Under the pieces are notes generated by a model that was given only the letters and a program-made list of their open reading frames with translations, had not been told where the DNA came from and made no database searches. A DNA stretch of 30,981 nt from Gelria sp. (GTDB lineage Bacteria > Bacillota > Syntrophomonadia > Syntrophomonadales > Syntrophomonadaceae), in NCBI GenBank assembly GCA_012839665.1, contig DUMX01000080.1, forward strand, positions 1-30,981, written 5' to 3'. A program made the position numbers and the translations under genes. Position 1 is the stretch's first letter; the number at the start of each line of letters is the position of its first letter. This document shows positions 24,101-30,981 of this stretch, piece after piece.

Positions 24101-25126
24101 CTATTTCCCGGTTAGCAACTCACCAAAAAGGTCTTTCAGTTCTTCTTCGTTATCGAATTGCTGGGGTAAGTTATTATCCAGGTTTATAATAACTGCATCT
24201 AGCAGGGCACGAAGAACTTGTTCTTTGCTAACCAGGGTTTTGGTGCTGTTATAGCCGTTATTAACAATCCCGGTAAGCCAATCAATCTGGTCAAGATATA
24301 AATTAGCCAGCATCTGCATACTGGATCTCCGCGGAGGCGTAATTTTCCTGGTAGTACTGGCCGGAGCTGTATTAGCTTCCTTCTTCGGCTTTTCCTCAGG
24401 CTGGATAGCAGCAACAGTCCCACTCTCAGAATCAGGCTGTAATTGAGCTTGCTCCCGAGCCAAAGCCCACTGGTCCCGAGCCAGTTTTTCTATTTGCGGG
24501 TTTTGCTTAATATACTTATGTACTATCACCCGATTAAACCAGTTTACAGCTTCTTTATTATTACCATTACGACGGTACAACTCACCAATCAGGTAAGTTG
24601 CCTGTAAATCACTCATATTACCAATCGACTGAAAATCTTTATTATAAGCCTCCAGATAATGGTCCAATGCTTCCTTTAGATAGACGCTTTCCAGTTCCTG
24701 ATTATCGGCTTCTCGTGCCATCCAGGCTGCTCCCATAAACAACCCGGCTAATTCACCGGCTGGCACCTGTTTTAACTGGGCCGAGCGAACAGCCAGCTTA
24801 AATGAATCCAGAGCTTTCTGTAAGTCCCTTTCCTGGTTATATTTAATGGCTGATTTTGGTCTCAATTGGTATAAAGCCTGTAGCAGTTTTTCATGAAGTG
24901 CAGGTTTTATTTCCTTAGAAAAGCCATTAGTAGAAGCAGCATAATAGCAAGCAGGGCAAACTATAATAGAGTAATGCAAGGGACTTACTCCCCGATAAAT
25001 AACATGGAAATCTTCCTCTTTGCGTTCAACATAAACTCTTGAACTACGAACGGCCAGGGAAGTAAACTTAGTTTTACATACCGGGCAGTCAAACTTTCTC
25101 TCAAAAAAAGGATTGTTAGCTGTCAT
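24101..25126 (-). CDS. DUF2225 zinc-ribbon/TPR protein
   Basis: The protein is about 341 residues. The N-terminus holds two CxxC pairs (C14/C17 in FDCPVCKTKF, and C57/C60 in IIVCPACYYA), forming a zinc ribbon typical of DUF2225. A helical repeat region like TPRs follows (about 80-220, with AWMAREADNQ and IGELYRRNGNNKEAVNWF), then a Pro/Thr-rich linker (about 235-265) and a C-terminal acidic helix. The function of the family is unknown. Start ATG 25126 has GGGGTGA upstream; an in-frame upstream ATG at 25183 lies in the terminator of the neighbouring CoA-transferase gene. It is convergent with addA. Confidence 0.83.
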   Translation of the reverse strand: MTANNPFFERKFDCPVCKTKFTSLAVRSSRVYVERKEEDFHVIYRGVSPLHYSIIVCPACYYAASTNGFSKEIKPALHEKLLQALYQLRPKSAIKYNQERDLQKALDSFKLAVRSAQLKQVPAGELAGLFMGAAWMAREADNQELESVYLKEALDHYLEAYNKDFQSIGNMSDLQATYLIGELYRRNGNNKEAVNWFNRVIVHKYIKQNPQIEKLARDQWALAREQAQLQPDSESGTVAAIQPEEKPKKEANTAPASTTRKITPPRRSSMQMLANLYLDQIDWLTGIVNNGYNSTKTLVSKEQVLRALLDAVIINLDNNLPQQFDNEEELKDLFGELLTGK

Positions 25127-25181
25127 AAAATCACCCCATAACCTAATTCTCATAGAATCTCTTAAAATCCTTTTATTTCGC

Positions 25182-25218
25182 AAAAACCATACCTAGGTCA
25201 TGGGAAAGTCCATCCTAG
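25182..25218 (-). terminator. Probable terminator of the first CoA-transferase gene
   Basis: Read on the minus strand, CTAGG-ATGG pairs with CCAT-GA-CCTAG (plus strand 25193-25218, 2-nt bulge), and TTTTT follows at 25186-25182. The stem includes the stop codon of the CoA-transferase gene. Confidence 0.5.
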
Positions 25219-26582
25219 AGGTCATCTTTATTGGTTTTACGCCAGAGGTGCATCTTATCAGCTTCTTTTATTAATTCATCTCTGAAATCCGGATGAGCGA
25301 TGTTGATTAATTCTTCTGCTCGCTGCCATACGGTCCTACCTTTCATAGTTGCTACACCGTACTCAGTAACTACATAATGATTCAAAGTGCGCGGTACGGT
25401 AACAATAGTCCCCGGCGATAAGGTGGGACGAATACGAGATACTACGGAACCATCTTTTAAAGTAGCAGTTGAGCTCATGCAGATTAGTCCCTTACCGCCT
25501 TTTGAACGAAAAGCTCCATATATAAAGTCCATCTGGCCACCGGTTCCTGATATTTGCCGGAATCCAGAAGATTCAGAAGCTACCTGACTGTATAAATCAA
25601 CCTCAATAGCATTATTTATACCAAATACTTTATCATTTCGGGAAATAACGAAAGGATCATTAGTATAATGTACCGGATAGCTGGCACAAACTGGGTTATT
25701 ATGCATAAAATTATATAGTTTATCGGTCCCCATAGCAAAGGTGTATACCATTTTACCTTTATCTATAGTCTTCATTTTACCAGTAATCCTACCTGACTCA
25801 TGCATATCCACAAAAGAGTCTACCAGCATTTCTGTATGCACACCCAGGTCTTTTAAATCTGAATCTGCAATCATTGCTCCCACAACATTGGGCATAGCTC
25901 CTATTCCCAATTGCAAACAACAGCCATCTTCCATCATTTCCATTACCCTGACGGCAATTTTACGGTCAATATCTGTAGGCGGTGGTGTTTCTAAAATGGG
26001 CATTTTCTCATTCTTAACGCTTTCAACCACATAATCCACCTGTGAGATATGAATAGACTCGCCCAGACTACCAAGACAAACTGGGACTGAAGTATTAACT
26101 TCTACTACCACTTTTTTAGCCTTTTCCACCACATAGGGAGTTATGGAGTTAGAAGTTCCCAGATTAAAATAGCCATTGGCATCCATTGGAGTAGTCAATA
26201 CAAAAGCTACATCTATATCTACAAATTCTTCGGTTAGTTTCCTGGATTCGTGATAAGCAAAAGGTATGTAACTGCAAAGGTCTTTATCATGCATAGCTCG
26301 AGAAAAGGCAGAAAAATGCCAGTCATTTAAGTGAAAATGCTTTCTTTCCGGGTCAACCTTAACTACTTCGGGAATCATGGTCATGGTTATACAACGAATT
26401 TTTACATCTTCCAGTTCATTAACCCTGCGAGCCAGAGCGACATCAAGCTCTTTAGGTTGCATGGCAAATTCGCCATATTGAATCCAATCACCTGATTTCA
26501 CTATTTTAACAGCATCATCAGCTGTGACTAGTTTCTCCTGGTACTGATTTAAAAGCAGATCTTGCGACAATTCGACGTTCAT
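25215..26582 (-). CDS. Acetyl-CoA hydrolase/transferase family CoA-transferase, copy 1
   Basis: The protein has 455 residues in the Cat1/4-hydroxybutyrate CoA-transferase group, which moves CoA between acyl groups through a glutamyl-CoA intermediate. Visible motifs are GDWIQYGEF near the N-terminus, CLQLGIGAMPN (about 222-232), GVHTEM (E251, the likely catalytic Glu by position relative to the ~440-residue 4-hydroxybutyrate enzyme), NNAIEVDLYSQV (323-334) and the CoA-site motif GTGGQMDF (346-353). It is likely a butyryl-CoA:acetate-type enzyme used in fatty-acid fermentation or syntrophic oxidation; the exact acyl specificity is not readable. GGGGG lies 8 nt upstream of the ATG. A -24/-12 sigma-54 promoter lies about 110 bp upstream. 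A near-twin is encoded at 29228-30595. Confidence 0.9.
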   Translation of the reverse strand: MNVELSQDLLLNQYQEKLVTADDAVKIVKSGDWIQYGEFAMQPKELDVALARRVNELEDVKIRCITMTMIPEVVKVDPERKHFHLNDWHFSAFSRAMHDKDLCSYIPFAYHESRKLTEEFVDIDVAFVLTTPMDANGYFNLGTSNSITPYVVEKAKKVVVEVNTSVPVCLGSLGESIHISQVDYVVESVKNEKMPILETPPPTDIDRKIAVRVMEMMEDGCCLQLGIGAMPNVVGAMIADSDLKDLGVHTEMLVDSFVDMHESGRITGKMKTIDKGKMVYTFAMGTDKLYNFMHNNPVCASYPVHYTNDPFVISRNDKVFGINNAIEVDLYSQVASESSGFRQISGTGGQMDFIYGAFRSKGGKGLICMSSTATLKDGSVVSRIRPTLSPGTIVTVPRTLNHYVVTEYGVATMKGRTVWQRAEELINIAHPDFRDELIKEADKMHLWRKTNKDDL

Positions 26583-26676
26583 AATTTTATCCCCCTATAA
26601 ATACATTAATGGAAAGTGAATCCAATAAAGTATAAAATAGTAGTAACCGGGTCTTCAGCGTAGGAGCCTAAATCCC

Positions 26677-26693
26677 CATCATTACATATGATG
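26677..26693 (-). promoter_or_regulatory. Dyad at the start of the copy 1 transcript
   Basis: CATCAT (26677-26682) and ATGATG (26688-26693) are perfect inverted arms with a 5-bp spacer. They run from the -12 element across the predicted start site (near 26681), so they can form a stem only partly within the RNA or act as a DNA site. Confidence 0.4.
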
Positions 26694-26707
26694 CAATAAA
26701 CATGCCA
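26692..26707 (-). promoter_or_regulatory. Sigma-54 (-24/-12) promoter of CoA-transferase copy 1
   Basis: On the minus strand TGGCATGTTTATTGCA fits the RpoN consensus TGGCAYG-N4-TTGCW exactly, with the invariant GG (-24) and GC (-12) 10 nt apart. Transcription should start near 26681, about 100 nt before the ATG at 26582. Confidence 0.85.
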
Positions 26708-26805
26708 GATTTTTGGTTAGCAATATAGAAGAGAATTTCAACCATAACATCGATAAAAATAGTAAGAGCGGTTAAGAGCAGTGTTATTCCTTTATAAACC
26801 GGAAT

Positions 26806-26974
26806 ATGCGATATAAACCCTTATAATCTGCTTTAACCACATTTGTTTTATGTTTCCAAAAACAATATCAATGTATTATCGCATCGTTATAATGCCTAAT
26901 TGCATTGGTTTTGGGCGTTTGGCTACTTAAAATCCTGGTTTTTTTGCAAAAGCGCATTAATTAGCTTATGCAAA
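26806..26974. promoter_or_regulatory. Cluster of GCAT/TGC dyads: candidate activator sites
   Basis: This 468-bp gap (26583-27050) lies between CoA-transferase copy 1 and the divergent activator gene. It holds ATGCGATA (26806-26813) inverted as TATCGCAT (26877-26884), AATGC/GCATT (26892-26907 region), and an 11-bp dyad with one mismatch, TTTGCAAAAGC (26943-26953) and GCTTATGCAAA (26964-26974), spaced by 10 bp. These lie 100-270 bp upstream of the sigma-54 promoter, where bacterial enhancer-binding proteins normally bind. The last dyad is also about 80 bp upstream of the activator gene and may serve autoregulation. No site has been shown to bind. Confidence 0.45.
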
Positions 26975-27050
26975 CTAAATTAGTGATATTAAACTTAAAA
27001 TCATAGATTAGATGAAGGAGATGGTGGGAGACATTTAAGGGGGGGACAAT

Positions 27051-29153
27051 TTGATAGTAGAGAATTTTATGAGTACTGATGTTAGTGTGCTGAAACCGGA
27101 AGATACGTTTGGAGACGTGGTAAATTTATTTCTAGAGAAGAAAATTGACGGTGCTCCAGTAGTTGAAGATGGCAAACTGGTAGGGTTACTGACCAAGACT
27201 CACCTTATCCGGGCCATGAGCCAAAAAATACCTTTGGAACGGCCTATAAAAGATTATATGACCCGTTTAGTAAAAACTCTATCTCCGCAGCAGTCTATTG
27301 ACGATGTGGATATCATGTATACCGGTCGATACCCGGTGGTCGATAAGGACGAGTTAGTAGGAATTATTACAAAATCCGATATAATGGTAGCGCTAACTGA
27401 TATTATTGCAGAAATGTCGGGACAATTGGAAGTAGTAATTAATTCAGCCTATAATCCTATCGTAGCCATTGACCACAAAGGCATTATTACCATTTGGAAC
27501 CAGGCCGCTCAGAAACTAACCGGATTAACACAAGATGCTATAATAGGTAGATTTATAAATGATATCATTCCCGAAAGTCAGCTTCTTGATATCGTTAAAA
27601 GTGGTCGCTCCGAATATGGTATCAAATTAAGTATTGGTAACAGATTATTTATTACCAACCGGGCACCAATCGTTAAAAACGATGACATAATAGGTGCAGT
27701 AGCAGTATTATATGACATTTCGGAATTAGAAAATGTCTCTCGCGAACTAGAGTATGTTGGAAGACTTAACCAGGAAATGGATGCGATAATTGATTCTTCC
27801 TTTGATGGGCTTTATATAACTGATGGCGCTGGTGTAACCATAAGAATTAATAAAGCCATCAAGAGAATGACTGGTCTGGGAGAAGAGGAGTTGCTTTATA
27901 AGAGCATGAGTGAACTGGTTGAAACCGGGGTGCTTTCCCGCTCAGCCAGTTTGGTGGTTTTGGAAACAAAACAATCTATTACCACCACTTTAGTAACAGT
28001 AACGGGCACTACCTTGCTGGTCAGCGCTACTCCGGTTTTCGATGAAAAGGGAGAAATATTCCGGGTGGTTACCAGTGTGCGTGATGTAAGCGAACTTAAT
28101 ATGCTGAAACAGAAAGTAGAACAACTGGAAGGACTAAAAAAGCATTTTGAATTTCAGATGAATGAGATGAAAATCAAGTTATCAGAAGACCTGATATTTA
28201 AAAATAAAGAAATGGAAAATATTGTTTACCAAGCTATGAAAATTGCTGAAGTTGATTCCACTGTATTAATTTCGGGGGAATCAGGTGTAGGTAAAGAAGT
28301 TATCGGTGACATTATTCAGCGTAACAGTATTCGTAGCAAAGGCCCTTTTGTAAGACTTAACTGTGCAGCTATACCGGAAAACTTGCTGGAATCTGAACTC
28401 TTCGGCTACGAACCGGGAGCTTTTACTGGAGCTAGTAAAGAAGGAAAGCCTGGTCTTTTTGAATTAGCCCATGAAGGAACCCTGCTGCTAGACGAAATTG
28501 GAGATATTCCGTTACACTTGCAGGTCAAGTTGCTCCGGGTATTACAAGAAAGAGAAATAATTCGGGTAGGTGGAACCAGGCCAATTCCTATTGATGTAAG
28601 AATTATAGCCATAACCAACCGCATTTTAGAAGAAATGGTTGCAAAAGGCGAATTTAGAGAGGATCTTTACTACCGACTTAACGTAGTACCCATTCATGTT
28701 CCTGCTCTGAGGGAACGGAGAGAAGATATACCGCTTCTGGTAAGACATTTTTTGAATCAGTTTAACCAGCGCTATAATCTTAAGAAAACTATAACTCCGG
28801 CAGCAATCGAAATCTTGACGATGTATTCCTGGCCAGGTAATATCAGGCAACTGGAAAACATGATTGAAAGACTGGTAGTTACCTCCAGCACAGAGGTTAT
28901 CGATATTCAGGATTTACCATCTTACTTTTTAGAAACACCGTCCGGTGAACCTGGAATCGGGCACCAACCGGTGAGTGTTAACAGTATTATTCCTTTGAGA
29001 CAGGCGGTGGAAAGCCTGGAGCGGCAATTGTTAGAGAAGACCTTTGCGGTAACTAATTCTTGTTCTAAGGCAGCTCAGTTATTAGAAGTAAATGCTTCTA
29101 CCATTTCTCGTAAGGCTAGTCGTTATAATATTAAGTATAAAAGGAATGATTAA
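27051..29153 (+). CDS. Sigma-54-dependent activator with CBS-CBS-PAS-PAS-AAA+-HTH domains
   Basis: The 700-residue bacterial enhancer-binding protein has two CBS domains at 1-115 (MSTDVSVLKPEDTF, then PVVEDGKLVGLLTK; PVVDKDELVGIITKSD), PAS 1 at about 125-230 (NPIVAIDHKGIITIWNQAA) and PAS 2 at about 241-350. A coiled linker follows (350-385), then the AAA+ core with Walker A GESGVGKE (409-416), sigma-54-contacting GAFTGA (456-461), Walker B LLLDEIGD (478-485) and DLYYRLNV. The C-terminal HTH is at about 655-695 (AAQLLEVNASTISRKASRY; TyrR-like). CBS pairs often bind adenylates, so energy sensing is likely; PAS domains may bind a small ligand or redox group. The TTG start has a GGGGGGG site 5 nt upstream. 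It stands between two CoA-transferases that both carry sigma-54 promoters. Confidence 0.93.
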   Translation: MIVENFMSTDVSVLKPEDTFGDVVNLFLEKKIDGAPVVEDGKLVGLLTKTHLIRAMSQKIPLERPIKDYMTRLVKTLSPQQSIDDVDIMYTGRYPVVDKDELVGIITKSDIMVALTDIIAEMSGQLEVVINSAYNPIVAIDHKGIITIWNQAAQKLTGLTQDAIIGRFINDIIPESQLLDIVKSGRSEYGIKLSIGNRLFITNRAPIVKNDDIIGAVAVLYDISELENVSRELEYVGRLNQEMDAIIDSSFDGLYITDGAGVTIRINKAIKRMTGLGEEELLYKSMSELVETGVLSRSASLVVLETKQSITTTLVTVTGTTLLVSATPVFDEKGEIFRVVTSVRDVSELNMLKQKVEQLEGLKKHFEFQMNEMKIKLSEDLIFKNKEMENIVYQAMKIAEVDSTVLISGESGVGKEVIGDIIQRNSIRSKGPFVRLNCAAIPENLLESELFGYEPGAFTGASKEGKPGLFELAHEGTLLLDEIGDIPLHLQVKLLRVLQEREIIRVGGTRPIPIDVRIIAITNRILEEMVAKGEFREDLYYRLNVVPIHVPALRERREDIPLLVRHFLNQFNQRYNLKKTITPAAIEILTMYSWPGNIRQLENMIERLVVTSSTEVIDIQDLPSYFLETPSGEPGIGHQPVSVNSIIPLRQAVESLERQLLEKTFAVTNSCSKAAQLLEVNASTISRKASRYNIKYKRND

Positions 29154-29227
29154 AATAAGGAAGGACAGATGCTGATAAAATCAGACACCTGCCCAAGTAA
29201 GGAAAACTCTAAAAGTTACTTTCGGCT

Positions 29228-30595
29228 TTAAGCTTCCAGTTTATTAGTTCTAACCCAAATTTTCATTTTTTCGGCTTCTTTGATTAATTCATCTCTAAAG
29301 TCGGGATGAGCAATGTTAATTAACTCTTCTGCCCGCTGCCAGGTTGTTCTACCTTTCATCAAGGCTATCCCGTACTCGGTAATTACGTAATAGTTAATAG
29401 TACGTGGCACAGTTACAATAGTTCCCGGCGATAAGGTGGGACGAATACGAGATACTACCGTACCATCTTTTAAAGTAGTAGTTGAACTCAAGCAAATAAG
29501 ACCCTTACCACCATGTGAACGGAAAGCAGCAAATATGAAATCTAACTGACCGCCAGTTCCCGAAATTTGGCGAGAGCCAATAGCTTCAGAAGCAACCTGA
29601 CTATATAGGTCTACTTCAATAGCATTGTTGATAGCAAATACTTTGTCATTTCGCGCAATAATAAAGGGATCATTGGTATAATGTACTGGATAACTAGCAC
29701 AAACTGGATTGCCATCAAGGAAATCGTACAATTTGTCAGTACCCATCGCAAAAGTATAAACCATTTTACCTTTATCTATATCCTTCATTTTACCAGTGAT
29801 ACTCCCTGATTCATGCATATCAACAAAAGAATCTACCAGCATTTCTGTATGCACACCCAGGTCTTTTAAATCTGACTCTGCAATCATTGAACCTACGACA
29901 TTGGGCATAGCCCCTATTCCCAGCTGCAGGCAACTACCGTCTTCCATCAGTTCCATAACTTGAGCCGCAATTTGGCGGTCAACATCAGTAATCGGTGTTT
30001 CGGGTAAATTAAGCAATTTCTGATTTTCAACACTTTCAACTACATAATCTACCTGCGAAATATGAATAGACTCACCATTACCACCTAAACAGACGGGGAC
30101 TGCTGTATTTACTTCGACTACCAACTTCTTAGCCTTTTCTACCACATAAGATGTAATGGAGTTAGAGGTTCCTAAGTTAAAATAACCATTAGCATCCATG
30201 GGAGCAACCAATACAAAAGCTACATCTATTTCGACAAAGTCTTCAATTAGTTTTTTAGCTTCATGGTAGGTAACAGGTATATAATTACAAAGATTCTGAG
30301 CTTGCATAGCTCGAGAAAAAGCAGAAAAGTGCCAATCATTGAAGCGGAAATGTTTTCTTTCCGGGTCAACCTTTACCACTTCAGGAATCATAGTTATGGT
30401 TACACAACGAATTTTTACATCTTCCAGTTCATTAACCCTGCGGGCTAAAGCAGCATCAAGCTCTTTCGGTTGCATTACGAATTCACCATATTGAACCCAA
30501 TCACCTGATTTAACTATTTTAACGGCCTCATCTGCTGTAACTAATTTCGCCCGATACTGATCTTCAAGCAGGTCTTGCGATAAAATAGTGGCCAT
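29228..30595 (-). CDS. Acetyl-CoA hydrolase/transferase family CoA-transferase, copy 2
   Basis: The protein has 455 residues, collinear with copy 1 without large gaps and about four-fifths identical by eye. It shares LQLGIGAMPN, GVHTEM, NNAIEVDLYSQV and GTGGQLDF, so all catalytic and CoA-binding positions are kept and both copies should be active. Differences cluster at the N-terminus, around residues 97-120 (HDKDLCSYIPFAYHES versus AQNLCNYIPVTYHEA) and at 188-210, which could shift acyl preference. GGGGGG lies 6-7 nt upstream of the ATG. Its leader is long (about 190 nt) and structured, starting from a second sigma-54 promoter. It is convergent with the activator gene, 74 bp apart. Confidence 0.9.
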   Translation of the reverse strand: MATILSQDLLEDQYRAKLVTADEAVKIVKSGDWVQYGEFVMQPKELDAALARRVNELEDVKIRCVTITMIPEVVKVDPERKHFRFNDWHFSAFSRAMQAQNLCNYIPVTYHEAKKLIEDFVEIDVAFVLVAPMDANGYFNLGTSNSITSYVVEKAKKLVVEVNTAVPVCLGGNGESIHISQVDYVVESVENQKLLNLPETPITDVDRQIAAQVMELMEDGSCLQLGIGAMPNVVGSMIAESDLKDLGVHTEMLVDSFVDMHESGSITGKMKDIDKGKMVYTFAMGTDKLYDFLDGNPVCASYPVHYTNDPFIIARNDKVFAINNAIEVDLYSQVASEAIGSRQISGTGGQLDFIFAAFRSHGGKGLICLSSTTTLKDGTVVSRIRPTLSPGTIVTVPRTINYYVITEYGIALMKGRTTWQRAEELINIAHPDFRDELIKEAEKMKIWVRTNKLEA

Positions 30596-30644
30596 AATTT
30601 ACCCCCCCTTAAATTTGAAAAAGTATATAATAATAAGTCCGTAT

Positions 30645-30721
30645 GTTTATGGGGATATTGGCATTAAGATTAGTGTGTCGTTTTTTATAGTTCTATTGAC
30701 AAGGGCACTATATCCCCAAAC
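30645..30721 (-). promoter_or_regulatory. Long stem in the 5' leader of CoA-transferase copy 2
   Basis: In the minus-strand transcript GTTTGGGGATAT (plus 30721-30710) pairs with ATATCCCC-AT-AAAC (plus 30658-30645): 8 bp, a 2-nt bulge, then 4 bp. Inside it AGTG/CACT and TGTC/GACA can extend the structure. It ends about 50 nt before the start codon. Copy 1 has no matching element. It resembles no riboswitch I recognise. Confidence 0.45.
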
Positions 30722-30765
30722 ACTTTATATATATCACCCCCTGACAAAACTTTTGGTAGCTAAAG

Positions 30766-30793
30766 TAAATATTTGTTCTTCTACAAATATTTA
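30766..30793 (-). promoter_or_regulatory. Perfect 11-bp dyad at the start of the copy 2 transcript
   Basis: TAAATATTTGT (30766-30776) and ACAAATATTTA (30783-30793) are perfect inverted arms with a 6-nt loop. The dyad begins 3 bp after the -12 element of the sigma-54 promoter, so it spans the predicted transcription start (near 30785). Confidence 0.6.
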
Positions 30794-30795
30794 GG

Positions 30796-30811
30796 TGCAA
30801 AGAACATACCA
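30796..30811 (-). promoter_or_regulatory. Sigma-54 (-24/-12) promoter of CoA-transferase copy 2
   Basis: On the minus strand TGGTATGTTCTTTGCA has GG and GC exactly 10 nt apart and differs from TGGCAYG-N4-TTGCW at one position. It lies about 200 bp upstream of the ATG at 30595. Confidence 0.78.
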
Positions 30812-30981
30812 ACTATTTGGCCTAGCTTTCAAAAGCTGATAGGGAAGGGGTAGCTATGCCATATGGTTCCTTGTATTACGATGTATTTAATTAATCCAAA
30901 TCAGCCAAAAATTAGTCGAACAACTGGAGATAAATAAGAAAAGCCAATCATTATCAATAATACAATATTGCTAATTTGCAA
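30812..30981. other. Non-coding upstream region of copy 2 at the window end
   Basis: Upstream of the second sigma-54 promoter there is a palindrome AGCTTT-CA-AAAGCT (30824-30837), partly like the TTTGCAAAAGC arm at 26943. There is also a 12-codon frame MPYGSLYYDVFN (30856-30894) with AAGGGG about 8 nt upstream. The last bases (TTTGCAA) may begin a further activator half-site cut by the window edge. No larger gene is visible. Confidence 0.35.

Noticed and set aside
25000..25200. Upstream in-frame start (25183) for the DUF2225 protein
   Set aside because: The extra 19 residues overlap the terminator region of the neighbouring gene and precede the conserved zinc ribbon; ATG 25126 has its own ribosome binding site.
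26937..26947. Possible sigma-54 promoter in front of the activator gene (GG...GC)
   Set aside because: GG and GC are only 7 nt apart; 10 nt is required.
29154..29227. Terminator between the activator and CoA-transferase copy 2
   Set aside because: Only a weak CTGAT/ATCAG hairpin without a T-run is present, so no clear terminator could be called.
1..30981. tRNA, rRNA, CRISPR arrays, insertion sequences, prophage genes
   Set aside because: None recognised on reading both strands; no repeat arrays, transposase or integrase motifs were seen.

Overview
The window reads as a chromosomal segment of an anaerobic, low-to-mid GC member of the Firmicutes (Clostridia), most likely from a fatty-acid-metabolising group such as the Syntrophomonadaceae. 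This rests on two near-duplicate CoA-transferases of the butyrate/4-hydroxybutyrate type next to a sigma-54 activator, AddAB instead of RecBCD, an SLH-domain surface protein, a very short SpoVM-like sporulation peptide, and strong GGAGG-type ribosome binding sites throughout. The genus is an inference, not a demonstrated identity.

Left part (1-6220): a minus-strand cluster runs class V aminotransferase, DUF1015 protein, membrane-anchored 3D-domain protein. The last gene is broken at the window edge by a perfect 78-bp inverted repeat that looks like a fold-back join. Plus-strand genes follow for a PaaI-type thioesterase and a DUF3343 protein, closed by a terminator, and then a DinG/XPD-like iron-sulfur helicase.

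Middle part (6220-17136): a gap that looks empty holds two micro-genes, a 21-aa SpoVM-like peptide and a 27-aa single-span membrane peptide. Then come a TIGR04086-type membrane protein, DUF3892 and DsrE-like proteins, a ZIP metal transporter, a YdcZ-type membrane protein, a secreted Ig-like/SLH protein, and two divergently transcribed ABC systems. One ABC system is a GntR (YtrA-like)-ATPase-permease operon with a clear promoter and operator. The other is an ATPase-permease pair.

Right part (17137-30981): addB and addA overlap by 4 bp and end against a DUF2225 zinc-ribbon/TPR protein. The last 5.8 kb form the most coherent regulatory unit. Two ~455-aa CoA-transferases, about four-fifths identical by eye, flank a CBS-CBS-PAS-PAS-AAA+(sigma-54)-HTH activator. 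Each transferase has a -24/-12 sigma-54 promoter upstream on its own strand (TGGCATG-N4-TTGCA and TGGTATG-N4-TTGCA), and each has a dyad over the start of its predicted transcript. The likely logic is that the activator senses adenylate/energy state and/or a small ligand and switches on both CoA-transferases.

No tRNA, rRNA, CRISPR array, insertion sequence or prophage was recognised.
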